Shown one piece after another: positions 44,845 through 53,770 of a DNA stretch of 64,000 nt. Source of the stretch: Rosettibacter firmus (lineage in GTDB: Bacteria; Bacteroidota; Ignavibacteria; Ignavibacteriales; Melioribacteraceae); NCBI RefSeq assembly GCF_036860695.1, contig NZ_JAYKGJ010000002.1, forward strand, positions 61,001-125,000. The letters are read 5' to 3'. The notes under the pieces are model-generated. The model searched no databases. It had not been told where the DNA came from and saw nothing but the letters and a program-made list of their open reading frames with translations. A program made the position numbers and the translations under genes. The number at the start of each line of letters is the position of its first letter. Positions within the stretch are counted from its first letter, which is position 1.

Positions 44845-45822
44845 ATGTCAGAAGAACAAATAATTGAAAAAGGGAAAGAAGTAATTAAAATAGAAGGAAA
44901 TGCAATCTTTAATTTGATGAATAGTATTGATGGAGAATTTGTTAAAGCAGTGAAAGTGATTTATAATTCTAAGGGAAGAGTCGTATTTACTGGAATGGGA
45001 AAGTCTGGATTAATTGCAAGAAAAATTGTAGCAACTCTAAATTCTACAGGTACAGCAGCTATTTTTATGCATCCCACAGATGCTCTTCATGGCGATCTTG
45101 GAATGGTTCGTAAAGATGATATAGTAATTATTATTTCGAAAAGTGGTGATACAGAAGAATTGTTGAGATTAATTCCAATGTTTAAAAGAATCAATGTAAC
45201 ATTAATTGGAATGCTTGGAACTCTTGATTCAAAATTAGCTAAGGAATGTGATATTGTTTTGAATATAAATGTTAAAGAAGAAGCCTGTCCATATGACCTT
45301 GCACCAACTGCTTCAACCACTGCTGCATTGGTTATGGGCGATGCACTTGCAATGGCATTACTTGAATTACGAGGTTTTACAGAAAAAGATTTTGCTATGC
45401 TTCATCCTGGTGGTAGTCTTGGTAAAAGACTTTCACTTCGTATCGAAGAAATTATGATTACAGGAAAAGATATTCCTATTGTTAATGAATCGACTTCTCT
45501 TAAAGATACAATCTACGAAATTACTTCAAAGAGACTTGGAACAACATGTGTAGTCAATAACGAAGGCATTTTAACTGGAATAATTACTGATGGCGATTTA
45601 AGAAGACTACTTGAGAAAACTATGGATATTAAGAATCTTACTGCAGGTGATGTGATGACAAAAAAACCAAAAACAATTACTAAAGATAAACTGGCATCTT
45701 TTGCAATTCAGCAAATGGAAAATTATAAAATAACTTCTTTAATAGTCGTTGATGAACATAACAAACCCGAAGGAATTATCCATCTTCACGACCTTGTTAA
45801 ATTGGGACTTCAATCCAGATGA
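44845..45822 (+). CDS. kdsD: Arabinose-5-phosphate isomerase (KpsF/GutQ type)
   Basis: A 325-residue protein with an N-terminal SIS sugar-isomerase domain (RVVFTGMGKSGLIARKI, TDALHGDLGMV) and two C-terminal CBS modules (about residues 205-320). It converts ribulose 5-phosphate to arabinose 5-phosphate, the precursor for KdsA. The ATG at 44845 is preferred because the family starts MSEEQIIEKGKEVI; an in-frame codon 45 bp upstream overlaps kdsC. CBS modules may sense nucleotides. The stop overlaps lptC by 4 bp (ATGA). Confidence 0.95.
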   Translation: MSEEQIIEKGKEVIKIEGNAIFNLMNSIDGEFVKAVKVIYNSKGRVVFTGMGKSGLIARKIVATLNSTGTAAIFMHPTDALHGDLGMVRKDDIVIIISKSGDTEELLRLIPMFKRINVTLIGMLGTLDSKLAKECDIVLNINVKEEACPYDLAPTASTTAALVMGDALAMALLELRGFTEKDFAMLHPGGSLGKRLSLRIEEIMITGKDIPIVNESTSLKDTIYEITSKRLGTTCVVNNEGILTGIITDGDLRRLLEKTMDIKNLTAGDVMTKKPKTITKDKLASFAIQQMENYKITSLIVVDEHNKPEGIIHLHDLVKLGLQSR

Positions 45823-46361
45823 AAATATTTTTCTATTTTTTTATAATCTTACTTTTAGTTGCATGCAAAGAAGAAAAAGTTAAGCCCAAAATTGAAAATA
45901 GTCCTGTTGAAGGTGAAATTCCAATTCATGAAAGCTGGAATTCAAAAGTAATTTTTAGTAGAGATGGAAAACTCAAAGCTATCCTTTATGCAAATCACTT
46001 AAAAAAATATGAACTTCAAAAAGTAACCTTACTGGAAGGTATAAAAGTTGACTTCTATAACAACAATCAACAAAAAGTAACTACATTAACTGCAAAATTT
46101 GGTAAGGTAGATGATACAACCTTGGATATGTTTGCAATGGATAGTGTTGTAGCAGTAAATGATAGTGGAACGGTTTTAAGTACAGATGAATTAATGTGGA
46201 GAAATAAAGATCAGAAAATTCTATCGGATAAATTTGTGTCTATTAAATCAAAAGACGAAATTATTGAAGGATATGGATTTGAATCAGATCAACATTTGAA
46301 TAATTATGTTATTTATCATATAACTTATTCAGCAGTTTTAACTAATAATAGGAAAAAGTGA
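45819..46361 (+). CDS. lptC: LPS export lipoprotein LptC
   Basis: The 180-residue protein has a lipoprotein signal (FYFFIILLLVACKEE; lipobox LLVAC) and an LptC beta-jellyroll domain starting near VIFSRDGKLKAILYA. The bitopic LptC of E. coli is here a lipoprotein, as usual in Bacteroidota. It bridges the inner-membrane ABC transporter and the LptA bridge. The stop codon overlaps the GTG start of lptA by 4 bases. Confidence 0.88.
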   Translation: MKIFFYFFIILLLVACKEEKVKPKIENSPVEGEIPIHESWNSKVIFSRDGKLKAILYANHLKKYELQKVTLLEGIKVDFYNNNQQKVTTLTAKFGKVDDTTLDMFAMDSVVAVNDSGTVLSTDELMWRNKDQKILSDKFVSIKSKDEIIEGYGFESDQHLNNYVIYHITYSAVLTNNRKK

Positions 46362-47749
46362 AAATAAAATATTTTATAATATTCTTAATCATTTCAATTA
46401 ACATTGTCGCACAGGAAGATAATATAATTCGTGTATTTGGAGATAGCCTTGTTGGTAAAAAAATTAATGGCGAATCAATTCGTGAAGTTCACGGAAATGT
46501 TATTATGACGCAGGGAAGTGTTAAGATTACTTGCTTAAAAGCAATTCACAATATTACAAGAAACATAGCAGAATTATTTGGAAATGTAATTGTTACTCAG
46601 GATAGTATTACAATTTATACGGATTTAGGATTTTATAATGGTAATTCAAAGATTGCATACTCAAAATCTGGAGTAACTTATTTTGATGGTCACATACATC
46701 TTAAAGCAAAAAATAGCTTTTATTATTTTGATGAGAAAAAAGCATATTTTTATGAAAATGTAAGATTGAATGATTCAATTTCTGTTCTAACCACGGATAC
46801 ATTAACTTATTATGATAATGAAGACAAAGCTATAGCTGTAGGTAATGTTGTTGTAAAAGATACTGCTGCAATTATTTATGCTGATTCATTAATTCATCTA
46901 AGAAATGAAAAAATTACTTACGCTTATAAAAATATAAAGATAATAGATCCATCAAATAATCTTTTAATTTCTGGAAATAAACTCGAAGATTATCATAATG
47001 AAAATTATTCAAGAATTACTGGAAATCCTTTACTTATTAAAATTGATACCACAGATGCAAATAAACTTGATACACTTATAATTACTGCTAAAATGATGGA
47101 AGCCTATGGAGATAGCACAAAAAGATTAATAGCAAAAGATTCGGTGAAGATTGTTCGTGGCGAATTTGCATCAATTAATAATTATTCAATTTATTATCAA
47201 AAAGATCAACTACTTTATTCACATAAAAGAGATGAAGATAAAATAGCTCCAGTTTTATGGAATCAAAATACACAATTTATTGGAGATACAATTTATATTT
47301 CGCTAAAAGATAATAGAATTGAAAAGATGAATATAAATTCTAATGCTTCTATAATTTCTAAAAATGAAAAGTACGATTTTCGTTTTGATCAAATATCAGG
47401 AAATAATATTAATTTAATATTTAGTAATAATAGATTGAAAAGAACAGAAGTTAATGGCAATGTACTTAGTATTTATTATTTATACGAAGATGGTCAACCT
47501 AATGGACTGGCAAAATCAAGTGCAGAAAAATCTATTATTCTTTTTGATGAAGAAAATAATGTCGAAAAAGTTATGTATTATGGTAATCCAAATACTGAAT
47601 ATTATCCAGAAAAATTAGTAGAAGGAAAAGAAAAAGAATTTACGCTTCCAACATTTATAATTATAAATTCAAGACCGCAAAAGGAAGATTTATTGAATGG
47701 CAAATATTTTTTAATTAACCAACTTTTAGATGTGGTAAATGGAAAATGA
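46358..47749 (+). CDS. LptA/OstA-like periplasmic LPS transport protein (extended)
   Basis: A 463-residue exported protein (signal [14 protein letters not shown]) with repeated OstA-type units: [70 protein letters not shown]. It belongs to the OstA-like family found in Bacteroidota, longer than the 185-residue E. coli LptA and apparently one long beta-jellyroll stack. It would carry LPS across the periplasm. GTG start, coupled to lptC. It overlaps lptB by 11 bp. Confidence 0.85.
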   Translation: MKIKYFIIFLIISINIVAQEDNIIRVFGDSLVGKKINGESIREVHGNVIMTQGSVKITCLKAIHNITRNIAELFGNVIVTQDSITIYTDLGFYNGNSKIAYSKSGVTYFDGHIHLKAKNSFYYFDEKKAYFYENVRLNDSISVLTTDTLTYYDNEDKAIAVGNVVVKDTAAIIYADSLIHLRNEKITYAYKNIKIIDPSNNLLISGNKLEDYHNENYSRITGNPLLIKIDTTDANKLDTLIITAKMMEAYGDSTKRLIAKDSVKIVRGEFASINNYSIYYQKDQLLYSHKRDEDKIAPVLWNQNTQFIGDTIYISLKDNRIEKMNINSNASIISKNEKYDFRFDQISGNNINLIFSNNRLKRTEVNGNVLSIYYLYEDGQPNGLAKSSAEKSIILFDEENNVEKVMYYGNPNTEYYPEKLVEGKEKEFTLPTFIIINSRPQKEDLLNGKYFLINQLLDVVNGK

Positions 47750-48482
47750 TTTAATACTAAAAAGTGAAAAGCTGGTAAAAATTTATAAAAAAAGAACAGT
47801 AGTAAACGAAGTCTCAATCTCTGTCCAGCAGGGAGAAGTGGTGGGATTACTGGGACCTAATGGTGCAGGTAAAACTACAACATTTTATATGATTGTTGGA
47901 ATGATTAAACCTGATGGCGGAAAAGTATTTTTGAATAATACAGAAATAACACATGAACCCATGTATAAACGTGCTAATAGAGGAATAGGTTATTTACCAC
48001 AGGAAGCATCAATTTTTCGTAGACTAAGTGTAGAAGATAATATAATGGCTATTTTACAAACACTTGATATTTCTCAACAGGAAAGAAAAGATAAGTTAGA
48101 AAAATTACTTGAAGAATTAGGAATAACACATGTCAGGAAAACTCTTGGTTACCAGCTTAGTGGAGGTGAAAGAAGAAGAACAGAAATTGCAAGAGCATTA
48201 GCAACAAATCCAAAATTTATTTTACTTGATGAACCTTTTGCTGGTATTGATCCAATTGCAGTAGAAGATATAATGAATATTGTTGCTAATCTTAAACATA
48301 AAGGAATTGGGATTTTAATAACTGACCATAATGTACATGAAACATTAAGTATTGTTGATAGAGCTTATATTTTAATTAATGGAAAAATATTTAAAGAAGG
48401 TTCTGCTCACGACCTTGCAGAAGATAGTGATGTAAGAAAATTGTATCTTGGTGAAAAATTTAAACTCGATAGATATTCTTAA
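47739..48482 (+). CDS. lptB: LPS export ABC transporter ATP-binding protein LptB
   Basis: A 247-residue ATPase. Walker A is [12 protein letters not shown], the ABC signature is [18 protein letters not shown], and Walker B is [13 protein letters not shown]. The LptB-specific [10 protein letters not shown] segment is present. It energises LPS extraction together with LptF/G, which are not in this window. It is the last gene of the Kdo-Lpt run. Its stop overlaps the end of a convergent small ORF by 4 bp. Confidence 0.96.
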   Translation: MENDLILKSEKLVKIYKKRTVVNEVSISVQQGEVVGLLGPNGAGKTTTFYMIVGMIKPDGGKVFLNNTEITHEPMYKRANRGIGYLPQEASIFRRLSVEDNIMAILQTLDISQQERKDKLEKLLEELGITHVRKTLGYQLSGGERRRTEIARALATNPKFILLDEPFAGIDPIAVEDIMNIVANLKHKGIGILITDHNVHETLSIVDRAYILINGKIFKEGSAHDLAEDSDVRKLYLGEKFKLDRYS

Positions 48483-48658
48483 TTATTCAATATAAGATAT
48501 GTTATTAATGCAATAGCACTAAGATATAATAAAGTAAAAAGTGTCTTTTTAATAATTTTCTTAATCCTATTTTTTCTTTCATGCCTTATGCTTGAAGTTA
48601 TATCTCGTTTATAATCACCTTTTTCAATAGACCAATTGTTGAAAATATTTTTTCCCAT
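48479..48658 (-). CDS. Possible 59-residue tail-anchored membrane protein
   Basis: An ATG at 48658 opens a 59-codon frame ending TAA at 48479. The first half is charged ([20 protein letters not shown]), and a basic KKIIKK stretch precedes one C-terminal hydrophobic helix ([18 protein letters not shown]). This is a membrane-anchor topology with a cytoplasmic N terminus. It is the only frame of its size in a 229-bp gap and follows the aldehyde dehydrogenase on the same strand after 53 bp. No strong ribosome site is visible. No family was recognised. It could be a chance frame, but the composition is protein-like. Confidence 0.45.
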   Translation of the reverse strand: MGKNIFNNWSIEKGDYKRDITSSIRHERKNRIKKIIKKTLFTLLYLSAIALITYLILNN

Positions 48659-48711
48659 ATTGTGGTATATTAATCGAGATAAATGATTTTATAAAAATCA
48701 ATTTAGTGATT

Positions 48712-50298
48712 TCATATTTTGAATTCTTTAATAATTTTTTGAATCTGTTCTTCTGTAATCTCACTACCAAGTTTTAAGCTTTCTGTGTTTCTTGATACTT
48801 CATTATATGAATCGTATTTAGGATTTCCAGCTCGAGCTCTCAGTCGTTCTTCAATTAATTTAGTAAAGTTACCAGGTTGATTCGTATCTAAATTTCTTGA
48901 AGTAGTAAATTGTGGTATATCAAATGAACTCACGCAGGAGCCTTCGTTAATAGCTTTTGTTTCAAATGCTAATGTTTTTATATTCATTAAGTGTGAGGCA
49001 GAAACATTTTCAGAAATTATTGAGCCACCCCAAGTTCCTGGACCTAAGGTTAAAGATGGAGTTAAAGCTGTAGTATAACCCACTGCACCTACAGATGATG
49101 AAGTATTAACGACGATTCTAAGTGCAGGTTTTTCAAGAGCAAATTTCATTATTATTTCTTTATCGTTCGAGTGTATTGCTAATGTATGACCAATTCCTCC
49201 AAATTCCAGTAATTCAATGCATCGGTGACAACCTTCTAACCATCCATCTACAATATAAAAAGCCAGTATTGGAGATAATTTTTCAATTGATAATGGTTCT
49301 TCTTTACCAACTTTAAAACACTCGGCAATTAAAACTGTTGTATTATTGGGCACAGAAATTCCAGCATAATCTGCTATCCACTTTGCTGATTTTCCAACAA
49401 TATCTGCATTAAGTTTTGCACCTTTTGCTATTTTATCTTCTAATTTCTTTTTTTCTTCTGAGTTTAAGAAATAAGCTCCTAATCTTTTTGCTTCTTCAAT
49501 TACTTTATCTTTAACTGGTCTATCAACAATCATTGCTTGTTCAGATGAGCAAAGAACTCCATTATCGAATGTAGTACCATAAATAATATCTGCAACAGCT
49601 TTTTTAATATTTGCAGTTCTTTCAATAAAGGCAGGTACATTACCTGGACCAACTCCATAAGCAGGCTTTCCTGAACTGTAAGCTGCTTTTACCATTTGCA
49701 TTCCACCAGTAGCAAGGATTAAAGAAATATTTTTATCTTTCATCAAAGCTTCTGTTCCTTCCATAGTAGGAATAGTAATACATTGAATTAATCCCTTAGG
49801 AGCTCCTGCTTTTTCTGCTGCTTCAGATAATATTCTCAATGATTCTATTGTACAATTTAATGCTTTGGGATGAGGACTGGCAACAATTGCATTTCTACAT
49901 TTTAATGAAATGATTGCTTTGAACATTGCAGTAGATGTTGGATTGGTCGATGGAATTAATGCTGCAATTACTCCCATCGGTTCAGCTATTTTTAATAGCT
50001 TGCCATTTTTTTGAATATCTATTACACCTACTGTTTTGAGATTTTTAATTGATTCATAAACATCGCGAGTTGCAAATTGGTTTTTTATTATTTTGTCAGA
50101 AACTTTTCCAAAGCCTGTTTCTTCATATGCTAATTTTGCAAGATATTCAGCTTTCTCACAACCAGCTTCTGCCATTGCTTTAACAATTTTATCAACCTGT
50201 TCTTGATTATAATATTTGTATTCTAACTGAGCTTCTTTTGCTTGAGCTGCTAAATTGCGGGCTTCTTGAATTGATTGAAGATCTTTGTCAAAGTTCAT
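48712..50298 (-). CDS. CoA-acylating aldehyde dehydrogenase with BMC-type C-terminal targeting tail
   Basis: A 528-residue enzyme of the AdhE/EutE-type aldehyde dehydrogenase family, converting an aldehyde and CoA to acyl-CoA with NAD. The catalytic Cys250 lies in TFDNGVLCSSEQA, and cofactor motifs GPGNVPAFI and GTWGGSIIS are visible. After the domain ends (about residue 490) comes a polar linker and a terminal amphipathic helix, EITEEQIQKIIKEFKI (513-528), resembling encapsulation peptides of microcompartment enzymes. The ATG at 50298 is preferred over an in-frame codon 51 bp upstream because the family N terminus begins there. Its promoter lies immediately upstream. It precedes the small membrane ORF. 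Confidence 0.9.
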   Translation of the reverse strand: MNFDKDLQSIQEARNLAAQAKEAQLEYKYYNQEQVDKIVKAMAEAGCEKAEYLAKLAYEETGFGKVSDKIIKNQFATRDVYESIKNLKTVGVIDIQKNGKLLKIAEPMGVIAALIPSTNPTSTAMFKAIISLKCRNAIVASPHPKALNCTIESLRILSEAAEKAGAPKGLIQCITIPTMEGTEALMKDKNISLILATGGMQMVKAAYSSGKPAYGVGPGNVPAFIERTANIKKAVADIIYGTTFDNGVLCSSEQAMIVDRPVKDKVIEEAKRLGAYFLNSEEKKKLEDKIAKGAKLNADIVGKSAKWIADYAGISVPNNTTVLIAECFKVGKEEPLSIEKLSPILAFYIVDGWLEGCHRCIELLEFGGIGHTLAIHSNDKEIIMKFALEKPALRIVVNTSSSVGAVGYTTALTPSLTLGPGTWGGSIISENVSASHLMNIKTLAFETKAINEGSCVSSFDIPQFTTSRNLDTNQPGNFTKLIEERLRARAGNPKYDSYNEVSRNTESLKLGSEITEEQIQKIIKEFKI

Positions 50299-50299
50299 G

Positions 50300-50350
50300 A
50301 TGTTCTCTTTATTTATTTCAAAAATAATGAGAACATATTCAAAGTTCAAT
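50300..50350 (-). promoter_or_regulatory. Promoter with inverted-repeat operator before the aldehyde dehydrogenase gene
   Basis: On the minus strand, ATTG (50350-50347), a 20-nt spacer and TATTTTTG (50326-50319) fit the Bacteroidota promoter pattern. An 8-bp inverted repeat, ATGTTCTC (50300-50307) and GAGAACAT (50329-50336), brackets the -7 element. One arm lies between the two promoter elements and the other covers the presumed start region and ribosome site. Confidence 0.5.
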
Positions 50351-50403
50351 TTCTGATTTTATGAACAAGATAATAAACTTTCTCAATTATGCTTGAAATT
50401 AAA

Positions 50404-51162
50404 TTATCTAATTAACTCTTTGATTTTTTGAAAACCTGTTTTACTTACTGGAAGTTTAGTGCTATCATCTAAAATAATTTTGTATGATTCTTTTTCGTAT
50501 AATTCTATTTGTTTGATACAAGAAATGTTTGCAATGTAAGAACGATGTATTCGAATAAAATTTTGTGGATTCAAATATTCTTCAAAGTATTTCATTGTTT
50601 TTTCTTTTAAATAATTTCCTTTTGAAGTGTAAATCATAACATAGTCGTCCTGTGCTTCAATAAATTTAATCTCAGAAACAGGGATGATAATAATTTTTTG
50701 ATTTTGTTTTATAACAACTCTTTCTAAGAATTCTACTTTTTGTTCTAAGGTTCTGGATAGTGCTTCCAATTTTTTATTTGATTCATTCTTGTTGTTTAAT
50801 AAATTCATAGCTTTTTGTATTGAGTCATCAAACCTTTCTTCTGAAAATGGTTTTAATAAATAATCAATTGCATTTACTTCAAAAGCTTTAATTGCATAAT
50901 TGTCGAATGCTGTAGTAAAAATTATAATTGGGGGATCTTCTAATAGTTCTAACATTTCAAAACCAGATATTTTGGGCATCTGTATGTCAAGAAAAATTAA
51001 ATCTGGTTTCAATTCATTAATTTGTTTTAAAGCTTCGAATCCATTAGAACATTCTGCAACAATTTGAATTGTGTCATATTTCGCAAGATAAGTTTTAATT
51101 ATATCTCTGGCTAACTTTTCATCATCCACAATGATTACTTTTATTTTCTTGTTCATAATCAT
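50404..51162 (-). CDS. LytTR-family response regulator
   Basis: The 252-residue protein has a receiver domain (residues about 7-120; phospho-acceptor Asp59 in LIFLDIQMP, acidic pair DDE near residue 13) and a LytTR DNA-binding domain (about 155-252; EAQDDYVMIYTSKGNYL, FIRIHRSYIANI). Members bind pairs of 9-bp direct repeats. Its ATG overlaps the stop of the sensor-kinase gene by 4 bp, and a second ATG two codons in is possible. A pair of 9-bp repeats with 12-bp spacing stands upstream of this operon, suggesting autoregulation. Confidence 0.93.
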   Translation of the reverse strand: MIMNKKIKVIIVDDEKLARDIIKTYLAKYDTIQIVAECSNGFEALKQINELKPDLIFLDIQMPKISGFEMLELLEDPPIIIFTTAFDNYAIKAFEVNAIDYLLKPFSEERFDDSIQKAMNLLNNKNESNKKLEALSRTLEQKVEFLERVVIKQNQKIIIIPVSEIKFIEAQDDYVMIYTSKGNYLKEKTMKYFEEYLNPQNFIRIHRSYIANISCIKQIELYEKESYKIILDDSTKLPVSKTGFQKIKELIR

Positions 51163-52205
51163 ATAGGTATATAAATATTAACTCTAAAAATGTTATTTGA
51201 TTTTTCGACACTTAAAAGATTATCTTGATTATAAATTAATTTTAATCTGTTTTGAATGTTTTTGATTCCTATTCCTTCCCCCCTTCTTGGTACAGCTTCT
51301 GGATCATAATTATTTTCAACTATTATCTTAAAATATTCATCTGTTTTCAAGCATTTTAATTTAATAATGATTTTTTCTAAACTTTCGTATACACCATGTT
51401 TGATAGCATTTTCGAAGAGTGGTTGTAATATCATACTTGGAATCATGACATTTTTACACTCAGGATCAATTTCTTCGATAAAATCAAATTTGTCTTCGAA
51501 TCTAATTTTTTCTATGTCCAGGTACAATTTAGAATAATTAATTTCATCTTCCAATTTATTTTTTTGATGTTCATTTTTTGAAAGTGTATTTCTTAAAAAT
51601 GATGAAAGCTTTACAGTCATTTCCTGTGCTTTTTGTGGATTGTTAATTATTAATGCATTAATCGAGTTTAAGCTATTAAAAATAAAGTGCGGATTAATTT
51701 GATACTTAAGAGATTTTAATTCTGCTTCTTTAATTAGTGCTTTAAGCTCCGCTTCTCTTATTAATTTTTCCTGAAAGTTATTATAATAAATTATAACATA
51801 ATCAATTGCAGTTATTATCGAATAGTACATTATACCAATTATTAAACGCCAGACCAGAGATTTATTAAGAAATACAATATAAATTTTATCTTCGATTAGA
51901 ATGTTTTTAGTTAAATAAAAACCTGCAATTATCCAGAATCCAGTTGATATAAAAGCAGCAGCAATATGATTAATAAATATTTTAGAAGTCGAGTAAATAT
52001 CCAGTGTATTATAATTTACTGGATACCAGATGCTTATTCCAAGAAGCAGGTATAATCCATTAAAAATAATGCTATCTATTAGTGCTGAATTGATATTTAT
52101 TGATAAGAACCAATTAAGAATTATGGTGTGCAATAAAAATATTGAGAACCATGTTATTAGATAAATTGTGAATAATTTTTTGTTTTTAACAAATGGATTA
52201 ATCAT
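51159..52205 (-). CDS. LytS/YehU-type sensor histidine kinase
   Basis: A 348-residue kinase with four to five N-terminal membrane helices (residues about 12-140), without a large periplasmic loop. The His_kinase domain begins LKYQINPHFIFNSLNSINAL, with the phospho-accepting His in NPHFIFN. The ATPase part carries MILQPLFENAIKHGV and GEGIGIKNIQNRL. Stimulus is probably sensed in the membrane, perhaps through the LiaF-like proteins encoded upstream. It overlaps both neighbours by 4 bp. Confidence 0.93.
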   Translation of the reverse strand: MINPFVKNKKLFTIYLITWFSIFLLHTIILNWFLSININSALIDSIIFNGLYLLLGISIWYPVNYNTLDIYSTSKIFINHIAAAFISTGFWIIAGFYLTKNILIEDKIYIVFLNKSLVWRLIIGIMYYSIITAIDYVIIYYNNFQEKLIREAELKALIKEAELKSLKYQINPHFIFNSLNSINALIINNPQKAQEMTVKLSSFLRNTLSKNEHQKNKLEDEINYSKLYLDIEKIRFEDKFDFIEEIDPECKNVMIPSMILQPLFENAIKHGVYESLEKIIIKLKCLKTDEYFKIIVENNYDPEAVPRRGEGIGIKNIQNRLKLIYNQDNLLSVEKSNNIFRVNIYIPI

Positions 52206-52933
52206 AAAATACTTTTTATTTCTCCACCACCAAACAATATAATACCATTAATGATTAATAATCCTTCTGATGAAGGTAATGAATTATTTATAAAGTATTG
52301 TTTTGAATCCATCCCTCCAAAGATTGTAGTAACATTAGTAATTACTTTCCAGTTTTTTGGTACTAATATTGTAAAACCACCAACAAGACAAGTTATTTCC
52401 AGAATTGCTTCTCCAGGATACAAATTTGATTCGGTTAAATCTATTTCAGTTGCTCCAGCTATTATTGTGATTTTCCCGCCTTTAAAATTTTGAGATGTTA
52501 TTTTTCTTTTATTGTGAGCTAATAAACATGTTTCATCTAAGAAATCATCTGTAATATTAAAAATGTTCGAATAACTTTCTGAGTAAATTCTTCGTTCTTC
52601 TTTTTTTTGTTTTTCTTCATTTCTTTTTAATATGAAATAGAGACCAATAATTATTATAAATAGTGGGAATAAATCCCTGAACGAGAAATTGAAAAAAGGC
52701 TTAAATATATGGTTGATTAAACCATAAGCTCCAATTACAAGAAGGATTATACCAAGAGTATTGTTTTTTGCCCTTATAAGTAAAATTATTCCAATTATTA
52801 TTAATATTGTATGCCATGAAAAGATTATATGACGAAAACCAAAATAAAAGAAACCTAAATTATCTATAATCAATAATATTCCAATTACTATAAAAATTAT
52901 TCCAAGCCAGTATCGTAAATTTGATTGATGCAT
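52202..52933 (-). CDS. LiaF-like membrane protein, copy 1
   Basis: A 243-residue protein with four hydrophobic segments (residues about 9-27, 36-53, 57-75, 86-103), resembling the DUF5668/LiaF transmembrane half. A soluble beta-strand-rich domain (residues about 140-243) ends ILFGGGEIKSIL, as in LiaF-type cell-wall-stress proteins. In Firmicutes LiaF inhibits a sensor kinase. Here it sits directly before a LytS kinase, sharing 4 bp with it. A copy with the same end motif lies 7 bp upstream. Confidence 0.82.
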   Translation of the reverse strand: MHQSNLRYWLGIIFIVIGILLIIDNLGFFYFGFRHIIFSWHTILIIIGIILLIRAKNNTLGIILLVIGAYGLINHIFKPFFNFSFRDLFPLFIIIIGLYFILKRNEEKQKKEERRIYSESYSNIFNITDDFLDETCLLAHNKRKITSQNFKGGKITIIAGATEIDLTESNLYPGEAILEITCLVGGFTILVPKNWKVITNVTTIFGGMDSKQYFINNSLPSSEGLLIINGIILFGGGEIKSIL

Positions 52934-52940
52934 ATTTTAC

Positions 52941-53660
52941 CTATAATGTATTTTTAATTTCACCACCGCCGAATAACACAAAACCTTTGATTAAAAGTTT
53001 TTTGTTCTCTTCGTATTTAATACTTGGATTTTTTATTCTATTATCACTAAAGCCACCAAAAATTGGAAGAATATCAATTTCAACATACCAGTCAGATGGA
53101 ACTATTATAGTTGAACCTCCAAAGATGGCTGTAATCTCTAACACATTTTCTCCTTCAGCAAGTTTACAGTCTAAAAAATTTATTTCAGATCCGCCAAATA
53201 TTGATATGATGTTACCTCCTCGAAAATTGTCAGTATGTAAAATCTTTGTGCTTCCACCAAAGATAGAAATTTCTTCAATTGTTTCTTTTATATTATATTT
53301 TTTTTCGCCAGCTAATCTTTCTTCTGTATTTGAAGAAGTATGATTTTTATATGTATGAAATTTCCAGTAATATTTTTCATGATCTTTTTTTCTAAATATT
53401 ATCATTATTCCAATAATTACAAAAATTAATGGCCAGAGTTCAGGGAGTAAACTGAAAAGTCCAATTGCAATGAAGATAATCCCTGCAATATTATTTTTTG
53501 AAAGAATGATTAATAAAATTCCAAAAAGTATTAATAAATATTCCCAGGTTAATAGTTCTTCTGGAATTAGTTCTATTCCATAATTATTTAGAATGAATAT
53601 CAAACCTATTAATACAAGAATTAATCCAATAACAATCCGTGTTCTAATGTAATAAGCCAT
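52941..53660 (-). CDS. LiaF-like membrane protein, copy 2
   Basis: About 239 residues with the same layout as its neighbour: membrane segments in the first 105 residues, then a beta-rich C-terminal domain with repeated IFGGS units (ISIFGGSTKI, SIFGGSEINF, AIFGGSTIIV) and the end VLFGGGEIKNTL. The ATG at 53660 has GGAGA 5 nt upstream and is preferred over an in-frame TTG at 53684. It is the first gene of the LiaF-LiaF-LytS-LytTR operon. The two copies are clearly paralogous but not near-identical. Confidence 0.82.
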   Translation of the reverse strand: MAYYIRTRIVIGLILVLIGLIFILNNYGIELIPEELLTWEYLLILFGILLIILSKNNIAGIIFIAIGLFSLLPELWPLIFVIIGIMIIFRKKDHEKYYWKFHTYKNHTSSNTEERLAGEKKYNIKETIEEISIFGGSTKILHTDNFRGGNIISIFGGSEINFLDCKLAEGENVLEITAIFGGSTIIVPSDWYVEIDILPIFGGFSDNRIKNPSIKYEENKKLLIKGFVLFGGGEIKNTL

Positions 53661-53719
53661 ATTATCTCCAGGATTTATATACAAAATTTATGTTTATAGA
53701 TTTATATAAGTAATAAAAA

Positions 53720-53749
53720 ATCGGTAAACCACTGCTATTTATCGGTGAA
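53720..53749. promoter_or_regulatory. Candidate LytTR binding site (two 9-bp direct repeats, 12-bp spacing)
   Basis: ATCGGTAAA (53720-53728) and ATCGGTGAA (53741-53749) are direct repeats with 8 of 9 bases identical and a spacer of exactly 12 bp. LytTR proteins bind 9-bp direct repeats with 12-13-bp spacers. The site lies 60 bp upstream of the first ATG of the operon that encodes a LytTR regulator. The individual repeat sequence fits the published consensus only partly. Confidence 0.6.
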
Positions 53750-53770
53750 TGTCGAAATTTATAACATAAA

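Noticed and set aside
52921..53343. 140-codon plus-strand frame opposite LiaF copy 2
   Set aside because: Pro/Ser/Ile-rich and antisense to a clearly conserved gene; no ribosome site.
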